Origin: Bacteroidota bacterium
GTDB taxonomy: Bacteria > Bacteroidota > Ignavibacteria > Kryptoniales > JAKASW01
NCBI GenBank assembly: GCA_021789755.1
Contig: JAJYJD010000042.1
Span: forward strand, 1 to 17,665
DNA: 17,665 nucleotides
Direction of reading: 5' to 3'
A program made the position numbers and the translations under genes. The notes under the pieces were generated by a model. It was not told where the DNA came from and made no database searches. It saw nothing but the letters and a program-made list of their open reading frames with translations. Of the stretch, positions 6,281-12,942 are shown piece after piece (position 1 is the stretch's first letter; every line of letters starts with the position of its first letter).

Positions 6281-6763
6281 ATGGCTGACCTAAAGATGCC
6301 CGAAATGAACTGCGTCGTAATTGCGGGTAACCTCACGAAGGACCCGATCTTTCGGCAGACAACGAACGGTACCCCCGTCGTTAACTTCACGGTTGCTTCG
6401 AACAGGAAATTCCGTGACAGCGGGAACCAATGGCAGGAAGATGTGTGCTATGTAGGCATAGTTGCGTGGAACAAGCTGGCCGACAGTTGCCGTGACAGGC
6501 TTAAGAAGGGGAGCGCCGTTCTGATCGACGGCGAGCTCCAAAGCCGAAACTGGAAAACCGACGACGGTCACAATCGCTCGATCGTCGAGATCAAGGCGAG
6601 ACGGGTCCAGTTCCTCAACAAACGCGGGCGTCCGGCGGATATTGCCACCGAACAGGTCGCGGATGACGAGCCATCAACTTTCATGGATGATTCGTTCGAC
6701 AGGTTCCTTACGAACGAAGAATCCGATTTGCTTAAAAACAACGGACACAAAATCAGCGAGTAA
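6281..6763 (+). CDS. ssb: Single-stranded DNA-binding protein
   Basis: 160 residues, OB-fold. The ATG follows tggaggatct. The fold begins at about residue 9 (NCVVIAGNLTKDP) and continues through TPVVNFTVASNRKFRD and the long beta-hairpin (VLIDGELQSRNWK) to about residue 112. It coats single-stranded DNA in replication and repair. The C-terminal tail is short and ends NNGHKISE; the acidic tip DDDIPF that recruits partner proteins in most bacterial SSBs is absent, although acidic stretches (DDEPS, DDSFDRF) occur inside the tail. It lies between rpsF and rpsR, the classical arrangement. Either the partner-binding peptide has moved inward or another ssb in the genome does that job; both are guesses. 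Confidence 0.95.
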   Translation: MADLKMPEMNCVVIAGNLTKDPIFRQTTNGTPVVNFTVASNRKFRDSGNQWQEDVCYVGIVAWNKLADSCRDRLKKGSAVLIDGELQSRNWKTDDGHNRSIVEIKARRVQFLNKRGRPADIATEQVADDEPSTFMDDSFDRFLTNEESDLLKNNGHKISE

Positions 6764-6768
6764 ATGAA

Positions 6769-7005
6769 TTGTTACCAGTAAAAGAAATCAAGAAGAGGAA
6801 AGTCTGCAGGTTCTGCGAGAGCGGCGATGTATACGTCGATTACAAGGATGAAAAGCGCCTGGTGAAGTTCACCTCCGAACAGGGCAAGATCATTCCCCGT
6901 CGTGTAACAGGGACCTGCGCAAAGCATCAGCGTCAGCTCGCGCTCGCGATAAAACGTGCACGTCACCTCGCGCTGCTGCCTTTCGTCTCAGACATTATAA
7001 GATAG
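6769..7005 (+). CDS. rpsR: 30S ribosomal protein S18
   Basis: 78 residues. The core (KVCRFCESGDVYVDYKD, IIPRRVTGTCAKHQRQL, RARHLALLPF) is clear S18; it binds S6 on the 30S platform. The only sensible start is TTG at 6769, 5 nt after the ssb stop. No ATG or GTG exists in frame back to an in-frame stop at 6733-6735, and no good Shine-Dalgarno is present. Translation is probably coupled to ssb. Cys13, Cys16, Cys50 and His53 make a CxxC...CxxH set that could bind zinc, as in the cysteine-bearing versions of ribosomal proteins; E. coli S18 lacks this set. L9 follows after a 111-bp gap. Confidence 0.93.
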   Translation: MLPVKEIKKRKVCRFCESGDVYVDYKDEKRLVKFTSEQGKIIPRRVTGTCAKHQRQLALAIKRARHLALLPFVSDIIR

Positions 7006-7039
7006 AAAGTGGTATGTAGTAAGGAGCAGGCAGATGGCG

Positions 7040-7067
7040 GCACCGACGGGGACAAACCTCGCCGTGC
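7040..7067 (+). other. Hairpin between rpsR and rplI
   Basis: The arm at 7040-7051 (GCACCGACGGGG) folds onto 7057-7067 (CCTCGCCGTGC) with one mismatch, one G-T pair and one bulged C, around the loop ACAAA. No T run follows directly. It may be a processing, pausing or regulatory structure that sets the level of L9 relative to S18. Confidence 0.35.
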
Positions 7068-7116
7068 TGTTTACTGCTTGCTTAATGCTAATTGCTGTTT
7101 TCCACAAGGAGTTGTC

Positions 7117-7569
7117 ATGAAAATAATACTTAGAAAGAATTACGAGGGCCTGGGCGAAATCGGCAAAGTTGTCGACGTTCGCGACGGCTACGCGAGGAAT
7201 TTTCTTATTCCTCAGAAAGTAGCTTACCCGTACTCGCCCGGGTACATTAAGATGATAGAGAATGAAAAGAAAGCTTACCAGGCAAAGTTGAACCGGGAAG
7301 TACATGATGCCGAGACTCTTGCCCAGAAGCTCAACGGCGTGGATATCACGGTCGAAGTCCAGGCGGGCGAAGAAGACAAGCTTTTCGGTTCAGTCACTTC
7401 GCAGATGATCGCCGACAAACTCGCCGAGAAGGGCTTCGAGGTGGATCGGCGGAGAATTGAGCTTGCTGAGCCGATCAAGACGCTGGGGAACTACAAGATC
7501 CCCGTGAAGCTTCACCAGCAAGTAGCCGCCGAGATAAGCGTCTCGGTCGTCAGACAACCGGAGCAGTGA
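7117..7569 (+). CDS. rplI: 50S ribosomal protein L9
   Basis: 150 residues, the normal length. The ATG at 7117 follows acaaggag and gives the standard start MKIILRKNYEGLGEIG; the open frame continues upstream to 7009 but that part is unlike L9 and crosses the intergenic hairpin. The N-terminal rRNA-binding domain (1-52, with VVDVRDGYARNFLIPQ) is joined by the long helix (about 45-75) to the C-terminal domain (LFGSVTSQMIADKL... and VKLHQQVAAEISVSV). L9 sits at the base of the L1 stalk. It is the last gene of the translation cluster. Confidence 0.96.
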   Translation: MKIILRKNYEGLGEIGKVVDVRDGYARNFLIPQKVAYPYSPGYIKMIENEKKAYQAKLNREVHDAETLAQKLNGVDITVEVQAGEEDKLFGSVTSQMIADKLAEKGFEVDRRRIELAEPIKTLGNYKIPVKLHQQVAAEISVSVVRQPEQ

Positions 7570-7574
7570 TGTGC

Positions 7575-7609
7575 GACGGCGAGGCATTCGACAGGGCTTG
7601 CCCGCCGTC
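7575..7609 (+). terminator. Possible terminator hairpin after rplI
   Basis: GACGGCG (7575-7581) pairs perfectly with CGCCGTC (7603-7609), and GGC/GCC can continue the stem past one bulged base. There is no T run behind it, so it may be a 3'-end protective structure or a Rho-assisted stop. Confidence 0.4.
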
Positions 7610-7865
7610 CTTGAGGAAAACATGGTCGGCTTTTCAACCTATTCACTCTCATGCATGAACCGCTAATTCTCAGCAACATGTGTTTTTAGATTGTGGCTTC
7701 TCGTCCACTGTCAGGGTGAAGATGCCCCGGAGAAACGGCGTTGGGCTCTTTGAAGTGAAGAATTCTTCGATGATGGCAGAACCTTTCGGCACGCTATTTT
7801 CATCTCATTTGTGCTGCGCAACCTTGTTTGAACATCCTTTTTGAATTATTTTTTGAGAGATAGCG
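7610..7865. other. Intergenic region between rplI and ccdA
   Basis: About 256 bp with no supportable ORF or RNA gene. Base composition shifts to AT-rich in the last 60 bp, where the candidate ccdA promoter lies. Confidence 0.5.
7824..7852 (+). promoter_or_regulatory. Possible promoter of ccdA-korAB
   Basis: TTGTTT (7824-7829) and TATTTT (7847-7852) are 17 bp apart in an AT-rich stretch just before the ccdA start. It also resembles the TTG / TAnnTTTG style of Bacteroidota, off by one base. The leader would be only a few bases long. Confidence 0.3.
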
Positions 7866-8594
7866 GTGGAAAACGTAAGCATATTGACGGCATTTGTTTT
7901 CGGGATAATATCCTTCATCTCGCCTTGTGTGTTGCCGATCGTCCCAGGGTATCTTTCCTTCATAAGCGGTTACAGCTTTGACGAACTGGTAAGCAGTTCC
8001 CGCACGGACCTTTTCAAGAGAGTAACATTAAACTCCGTGCTCTTCATCTTGGGATTCTCCGTTATTTTCGTTGCGATGGGTGCATCCGCAACCGCTATCG
8101 GGCACTTCCTGGTTGAAAAGCTGGAGCTCTTTTCGAAAATCGCCGGCGTGATAATCATCGTCTTCGGACTTCACATGACCGGCGTGTTTAAGATCAAGTT
8201 TCTCAATTATGAAAAGAAGTTTCACACGGACAAAAAGATCGGCCCGCTTGGCTCATTCGTCGCAGGATTGGCGTTCGCTTTCGGATGGACGCCTTGCATC
8301 GGTCCCGTGCTGGCGGCGATACTGACCATTGCTGCACAGCAAAGCACGATCGGGAAAGGAATAATTCTTCTTTCCGTGTATTCACTCGGTCTCGGCATAC
8401 CCTTCCTGGTAACGAGCCTGAGCATAAACGCGTTCTTATCTTTCTTCAGGAGGTTCAGTAAATACGTCAGATGGGTTGAGGTGATAGGAGGAGTTCTATT
8501 GATCGCTGTAGGGATACTGATAATGACGAACAATCTAACCGTGCTTTCGGGTTACTTTGCCAGGTGGTTCCCATTTCTCAACCAATTGTCATGA
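7866..8594 (+). CDS. ccdA: Cytochrome c biogenesis protein CcdA
   Basis: 242 residues, six predicted membrane helices, the usual size for CcdA (the membrane part of DsbD). It carries electrons from cytoplasmic thioredoxin across the membrane to periplasmic thiol proteins used in haem attachment or disulfide repair. Both redox cysteines are visible: Cys21 in SFISPCVLPIVPGYLSF, helix 1, and Cys144 in FGWTPCIGPVLAA, helix 4. The start is GTG at 7866; the ribosome-binding site (gagaga) is weak. No soluble thioredoxin domain is attached, so a separate partner is needed. korA starts 25 bp downstream, so the three genes are probably co-transcribed. Confidence 0.93.
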   Translation: MENVSILTAFVFGIISFISPCVLPIVPGYLSFISGYSFDELVSSSRTDLFKRVTLNSVLFILGFSVIFVAMGASATAIGHFLVEKLELFSKIAGVIIIVFGLHMTGVFKIKFLNYEKKFHTDKKIGPLGSFVAGLAFAFGWTPCIGPVLAAILTIAAQQSTIGKGIILLSVYSLGLGIPFLVTSLSINAFLSFFRRFSKYVRWVEVIGGVLLIAVGILIMTNNLTVLSGYFARWFPFLNQLS

Positions 8595-8619
8595 AAGCAA
8601 TTAAGCAGAGGAAATACGA

Positions 8620-10455
8620 ATGAGCAAGACGATTGAAACTTTGGATGATGTGGTGATTCGGTTCGCTGGTGATTCGGGTGACGGTATGCAGCTTACCGGC
8701 ACGCAGTTCACCAATACGACCGCTCTTGTCGGCAACGACTTGAGCACGCTTCCGGATTACCCTGCGGAGATAAGAGCTCCTGCGGGAACGTTATTCGGTG
8801 TATCGAGTTTTCAGCTTCACTTCTCAAGCTGGGATATATTGACGCCGGGCGACCACCCGGATGTCCTGGTAGCGATGAACCCGGCAGCGCTGAAGGTCCA
8901 TCTTAAGGACCTCAAGAAGGGCGGCGTGATAATCGCGAACATAGATTCGTTCGACGATAAGAATCTGACCCTTGCGGGTTACGAGGCGAATCCGCTGAGC
9001 AGCGGTTCGCTCAGCAATTACCAGGTAATCGAAGTCCCGATTACAAAGCTTACTCTGAACGCGCTCCAGGGGAGCGGTTTGTCACAGAAGGAGATGGTTC
9101 GCTGCAAGAACTTCTTTGCACTCGGCCTGATGTACTGGATGTACTCCCGGCCGCTCGACACCACGGAGCAGTGGATAAAAGAGAAATTCGGAAAAGAGCC
9201 GCAGATCGCGGAAGCCAACGATAAGGCTCTGAAGGCAGGATTCTACTACGGCGAATCCACAGAAGCATTCGCCGCGCGATTCGAAGTGAAGCCTGCTCAA
9301 CTGAAGCCGGGTCTTTACAGAAACATAACCGGCAACGAAGCAACGGCGCTCGGCGTTGTTGCCGCAGCGCAAAGAGCGGGTTTGCCGCTATACTATGCGA
9401 GCTATCCGATAACTCCTGCCAGCGACATCCTTCACAACTTGTCGGCTTACAAGAACTTCAATGTGAAGACTTACCAGGCGGAGGACGAAATAGCGGCGGC
9501 AGGCGCCGCGGTCGGCGCGTCATATGCCGGAAGTCTGGCCGTCACAGGTACGAGCGGACCCGGCGCTGCCCTGAAATCGGAGACGATCAGTCTCGGTATA
9601 ATGCTGGAGCTCCCGCTCGTAATCGTCGATGTCCAGCGCGGAGGTCCTTCCACAGGTTTGCCGACGAAGACCGAACAGTCGGACCTGATGTTCGTTACCT
9701 ACGGGCGTCACGGCGAAGCGCCGGCACCCGTAATTGCCGCAGCCACACCTGCAGATTGCTTCAATATGGCTTACGAAGCGGCGAGAATCGCAATTAAGTA
9801 CATGACGCCGGTCTATCTTCTTACCGACGGTTATCTGGCGAACGGCAGCGAGCCATGGCTTGTACCCGATGCCAAGGACCTTTCACCGATCCCGGTTCAC
9901 TTCAGGACAGACCCGGAGAATTTCAATCCATACTCCAGGAACGAGAACAACGTCCGTCCGTGGGCTTTACCCGGGACACCTGGATTAGAACACCGGATCG
10001 GCGGTCTCGAAAAGGCGAACATCACGGGCGACGTCAGCTACGATCCGGATAACCACGACTTTATGGTTCACCTCAGAGCCGAGAAGGTAAAAGGAATCGA
10101 GAAAGATATCCCTCTCCAGGACGTGTACGGCGAGCAGAGCGGCGAATTGCTTGTCGTAAGCTGGGGCGGCACTTTCGGGGCTGTCAGGTCGACGGTCGAT
10201 AGGATGCGCAAGAATGGTTACAAGATATCTCACGCGCATCTCCGGTACCTGCACCCGTTCCCGCGAAACCTCGGAGACGTTTTGAAGAGCTTCAAGACTA
10301 TCTTTGTTCCGGAGATCAACCTCGGTCAGCTGGCGAAGCTTCTGAGGTCCGAATACCTGATCCCCGCGGTCCAGTACAACAAAGTGAGAGGTCTTCCTAT
10401 CCGCTCGGCTGAACTTGAAGAGGCAATCAAAGCTGCATTAGGAGGTGCTAAGTAA
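8620..10455 (+). CDS. korA: 2-oxoacid:acceptor oxidoreductase, fused gamma-alpha subunit
   Basis: 611 residues. With the beta subunit it oxidatively decarboxylates a 2-oxoacid (probably 2-oxoglutarate) to its acyl-CoA and reduces ferredoxin. The ATG follows cagagga. Residues about 12-190 are the gamma domain (IRFAGDSGDGMQLTG...). The alpha pyrimidine domain starts at about 238 with the substrate-binding YPITPAS (262-268) and QAEDEIAAAGAAVGASYAG. The motif QRGGPSTGLPTKTEQSDL follows, and the C-terminal transketolase-like domain has VVSWGGTFG and LRYLHPFP. Fusion of gamma ahead of alpha is typical of the KorAB class. Substrate choice cannot be settled from sequence alone. Confidence 0.92.
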   Translation: MSKTIETLDDVVIRFAGDSGDGMQLTGTQFTNTTALVGNDLSTLPDYPAEIRAPAGTLFGVSSFQLHFSSWDILTPGDHPDVLVAMNPAALKVHLKDLKKGGVIIANIDSFDDKNLTLAGYEANPLSSGSLSNYQVIEVPITKLTLNALQGSGLSQKEMVRCKNFFALGLMYWMYSRPLDTTEQWIKEKFGKEPQIAEANDKALKAGFYYGESTEAFAARFEVKPAQLKPGLYRNITGNEATALGVVAAAQRAGLPLYYASYPITPASDILHNLSAYKNFNVKTYQAEDEIAAAGAAVGASYAGSLAVTGTSGPGAALKSETISLGIMLELPLVIVDVQRGGPSTGLPTKTEQSDLMFVTYGRHGEAPAPVIAAATPADCFNMAYEAARIAIKYMTPVYLLTDGYLANGSEPWLVPDAKDLSPIPVHFRTDPENFNPYSRNENNVRPWALPGTPGLEHRIGGLEKANITGDVSYDPDNHDFMVHLRAEKVKGIEKDIPLQDVYGEQSGELLVVSWGGTFGAVRSTVDRMRKNGYKISHAHLRYLHPFPRNLGDVLKSFKTIFVPEINLGQLAKLLRSEYLIPAVQYNKVRGLPIRSAELEEAIKAALGGAK

Positions 10456-11498
10456 TGGCTACATCAAATGGAAATGGTGAAACTCAGACGAAAAAATACA
10501 CCGCGAAGGATTTCGCGTCCGATCAGGATGTGAGATGGTGCCCGGGTTGCGGCGACTATTCCATCCTCGCGCAGGTCCAAAGGATTCTTCCCGACCTCGA
10601 CACACCCAAAGAGAAACATGTGTTCATATCCGGCATCGGATGTTCGAGCCGTTTCCCGTATTACATGGATGCTTACGGTGTCCACGGTATACACGGCCGC
10701 GCCCCCGCAATAGCGAGCGGAGTCAAAACTGCGAACCCCGATCTCACGGTCTGGGTCGCTACCGGCGACGGCGACGCGCTTTCAATAGGCGGCAATCATC
10801 TCATCCATTCGCTGAGGCGCAACATCGGGCTGAAGATACTCATGTTCAACAACAGAATCTACGGCCTGACGAAAGGGCAGTACTCGCCCACTTCGGAACT
10901 CGGCAAGAAAACGAAGTCGACCCCGTACGGAACTATCGACTATCCGTTCAATCCCGTTCAGCTCGCGCTCGGCGCGGAGGGAACGTTTGTCGCCCGCTGC
11001 CTGGACAGAGATCCTAAGCATCTCCAGCAGGTTCTTCTGCGTGCTGCGAGACACAAGGGGACTTCGTTCATCGAGATATATCAGAACTGCAACGTGTTCA
11101 ACGACGGGGCTTTCCTGAAGCTGACGGAGAAAGAAACGAAGCCGGACAATGTTCTGTATCTGGAACACGGCAAACCTCTCGTGTTCGGAAAAGAGAACGA
11201 CAAGGGAGTCAGACTGAACGGCTTCACTCCGGAAATTGTCTCGTTGAAGGACGGAAAGTCCGGTTTGAACGACGTTCTCGTCTACGACGAGAAATCGTTC
11301 GACCTCGCCGTTCTGCTCGCAACTTTCAGCGATCGTCCCGGTTTCCCCACGCCAATCGGCATTTTCTTTATTGCCGAAAGGAAGTCCTATGAAGAAATGA
11401 TGAGCGCGCAAATCCAGGAAGTAACGAAGAAGCGCGGCGCCGGTGACCTCGACAAGCTGCTAAAGTCGGGGAACACCTGGGTCGTTTCCTCGAACTAG
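10455..11498 (+). CDS. korB: 2-oxoacid:acceptor oxidoreductase, beta subunit
   Basis: 347 residues. The start overlaps the korA stop by one base (taATG), and GGAGG lies inside the end of korA, so translation is coupled. The [4Fe-4S] ligand set of the family is present: Cys29 and Cys32 (WCPGCGDYS), Cys63 (GIGCSSRFP) and Cys212 (YQNCNVFNDG). The thiamine-diphosphate site reads GDGDALSIGGNH (104-115) with NNRIYGLTKGQ (132-142). No ferredoxin-like delta domain or gene accompanies the pair, so an external ferredoxin must take the electrons. In this group the enzyme serves the reductive or the ordinary TCA cycle; which one cannot be decided here. Confidence 0.93.
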   Translation: MATSNGNGETQTKKYTAKDFASDQDVRWCPGCGDYSILAQVQRILPDLDTPKEKHVFISGIGCSSRFPYYMDAYGVHGIHGRAPAIASGVKTANPDLTVWVATGDGDALSIGGNHLIHSLRRNIGLKILMFNNRIYGLTKGQYSPTSELGKKTKSTPYGTIDYPFNPVQLALGAEGTFVARCLDRDPKHLQQVLLRAARHKGTSFIEIYQNCNVFNDGAFLKLTEKETKPDNVLYLEHGKPLVFGKENDKGVRLNGFTPEIVSLKDGKSGLNDVLVYDEKSFDLAVLLATFSDRPGFPTPIGIFFIAERKSYEEMMSAQIQEVTKKRGAGDLDKLLKSGNTWVVSSN

Positions 11499-11520
11499 GC
11501 ATCGCTAATATTCCGTTTTG

Positions 11521-11550
11521 AAAGGGGGGTCGTGAGGCCGCCCCTTTTTT
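11521..11550 (+). terminator. Intrinsic terminator after korB
   Basis: AAAGGGG (11521-11527) pairs with CCCCTTT (11541-11547), with two more G-C pairs past a mismatch, and the stem runs into six T. It separates the + strand unit from the convergent - strand cassette; the - strand reading has only a short T run. Confidence 0.85.
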
Positions 11551-11632
11551 ATGGCGTACAATTCAAGTTTCGGACAAAGGCTCGACTTCTTTCCCCGCAA
11601 AAGAGGCGTGAAGGCGGCCTGTAATCCCGGAT

Positions 11633-12907
11633 TTACTTGACCAGAAGCATTTTCTTCGTGGAGCTGAAATCCCTTCCATTGCTGCCGTGAATATCCACCC
11701 GATAAAAATATACTCCGCTCGCAAGGTCTCTCCCGTCAAAGTTGACCTCGTAACTTCCAGCACTCTTATCTGCATCGACCAACGTATTCACCTTTCTGCC
11801 GAGAACATCATAGACTACCAGGGTTACGTGACCATCAATCGGCAATTGATAGTTGATAACAGTGGTTGGATTGAATGGATTGGGATAGTTTTGCGCAAGG
11901 GTGAATGCCGTGATTGCGTTTATGGGTTGCAACGACGCTGACTGAATATTTGATCCTGTCGCAGCGTTTTCCAGGGCAAAACACTTTGCGAGAGAGACAT
12001 TTGTACTGTCAAGATTTGTGTTAAGAACGATTCTGATTCTGACTGTTTTTCCTGTGAGTCCGTTTGTGCTCAGTTTATAGGGAACCAGCTTAAATGGCCG
12101 GAGGTTTGTGGAGGTCATCTTCCCTTCACGGATTGTTCCCAGGACCCGACCGGTGGCATTGTCAAGTGCCTCGACTTTATACCCGATATAGCCGCTGTCT
12201 CCAAGAGCGTGGATTGCTGATGCTGAGTCGGAAAACCCGGATCGCTCTGTGAAAACGATATTTGAATTTGCGTTTACTTGAAACGGTTGTGTCTCAAGAA
12301 CGCTATCAACCCTATCAAGGTTTCTATAGTTAAGCGTGTCGGGGGCGTTCATGAAGTCTATGTTCTTCCCGTCGACATTCAGGTCGCCGAATCGGTAGGT
12401 AAAGTTTGCGCTCCCTTTACTGATGTTGCATCCCCTGCCTACGGAAATCGGACTGGGACTCGTCTTGAACAGTATGCTCATGCTGCCGAGGTCCTGCGAT
12501 GTAGAGAAATAATATGGAACTGTAAATGGGTAAAACGACGAGACGTACATATTATTTATGGCATCTACATCGGTACCGTTTGCCAGCTGGAGATACTTTC
12601 CTGACGTATTCAGCGTTCTAAAGTCGTTGTTATTTGGGGTTCCGCTTTCAAAAAAGAGAGATTGATTGGACCACGTGCCGTTATATATTTGGCTCCATAC
12701 TGCGAAACCATCGGCATATCCGTCGTTAAAATTATTATCGGGAAGATTTAGTGAACAAGACTGGACGCCGTCACCGTAGTAGTAGAACACCGAGCTGCCG
12801 ATTAAATTAAACGTCATCTGGTCGACCTGAGCCCAGGAACCGTCTTCATTATTCGGGATGTTGTCTATCCAGCAAGCCATGCAGTCTTCGTAGGCATCGA
12901 TCACCAC
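11633..12907 (-). CDS. C-terminal part of surface protease with T9SS sorting domain
   Basis: 424 residues from a GTG at 12907, but the frame is open back to 13000, where a TAG stops it, and it lacks any signal peptide or ribosome-binding site. It is best read as the frameshifted continuation of the upstream protease ORF. The part ahead of the GTG (DPWGYTQYPNPPSVIND...) and the start (NPSVVIDAYEDCMACWID) continue the blade pattern seen at the end of the upstream ORF (NPNLIMNG...YYFVTFEK). A beta-rich middle part follows. The last ~85 residues are a type A T9SS sorting domain: AQNYPNPFNPTTVINYQLP, VYDVLGRKVNTLVD, LASGVYFYRVD and a Lys-rich end (KKMLLVK). T9SS exports such proteins across the outer membrane and removes or replaces this domain. 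Confidence 0.85.
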   Translation of the reverse strand: MVIDAYEDCMACWIDNIPNNEDGSWAQVDQMTFNLIGSSVFYYYGDGVQSCSLNLPDNNFNDGYADGFAVWSQIYNGTWSNQSLFFESGTPNNNDFRTLNTSGKYLQLANGTDVDAINNMYVSSFYPFTVPYYFSTSQDLGSMSILFKTSPSPISVGRGCNISKGSANFTYRFGDLNVDGKNIDFMNAPDTLNYRNLDRVDSVLETQPFQVNANSNIVFTERSGFSDSASAIHALGDSGYIGYKVEALDNATGRVLGTIREGKMTSTNLRPFKLVPYKLSTNGLTGKTVRIRIVLNTNLDSTNVSLAKCFALENAATGSNIQSASLQPINAITAFTLAQNYPNPFNPTTVINYQLPIDGHVTLVVYDVLGRKVNTLVDADKSAGSYEVNFDGRDLASGVYFYRVDIHGSNGRDFSSTKKMLLVK

Positions 12908-12942
12908 TGACGGATTATAATCGTTGGCGCAGTAATCGTTGA

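Noticed and set aside
7009..7116. Upstream extension of rplI to GTG 7009
   Set aside because: The added residues are unlike L9 and cross a hairpin, while ATG 7117 has a good Shine-Dalgarno and the standard L9 N-terminus.
10535..11017. 160-residue + strand ORF inside korB
   Set aside because: Out-of-frame shadow of a conserved gene; Arg/His-rich composition typical of a wrong frame.
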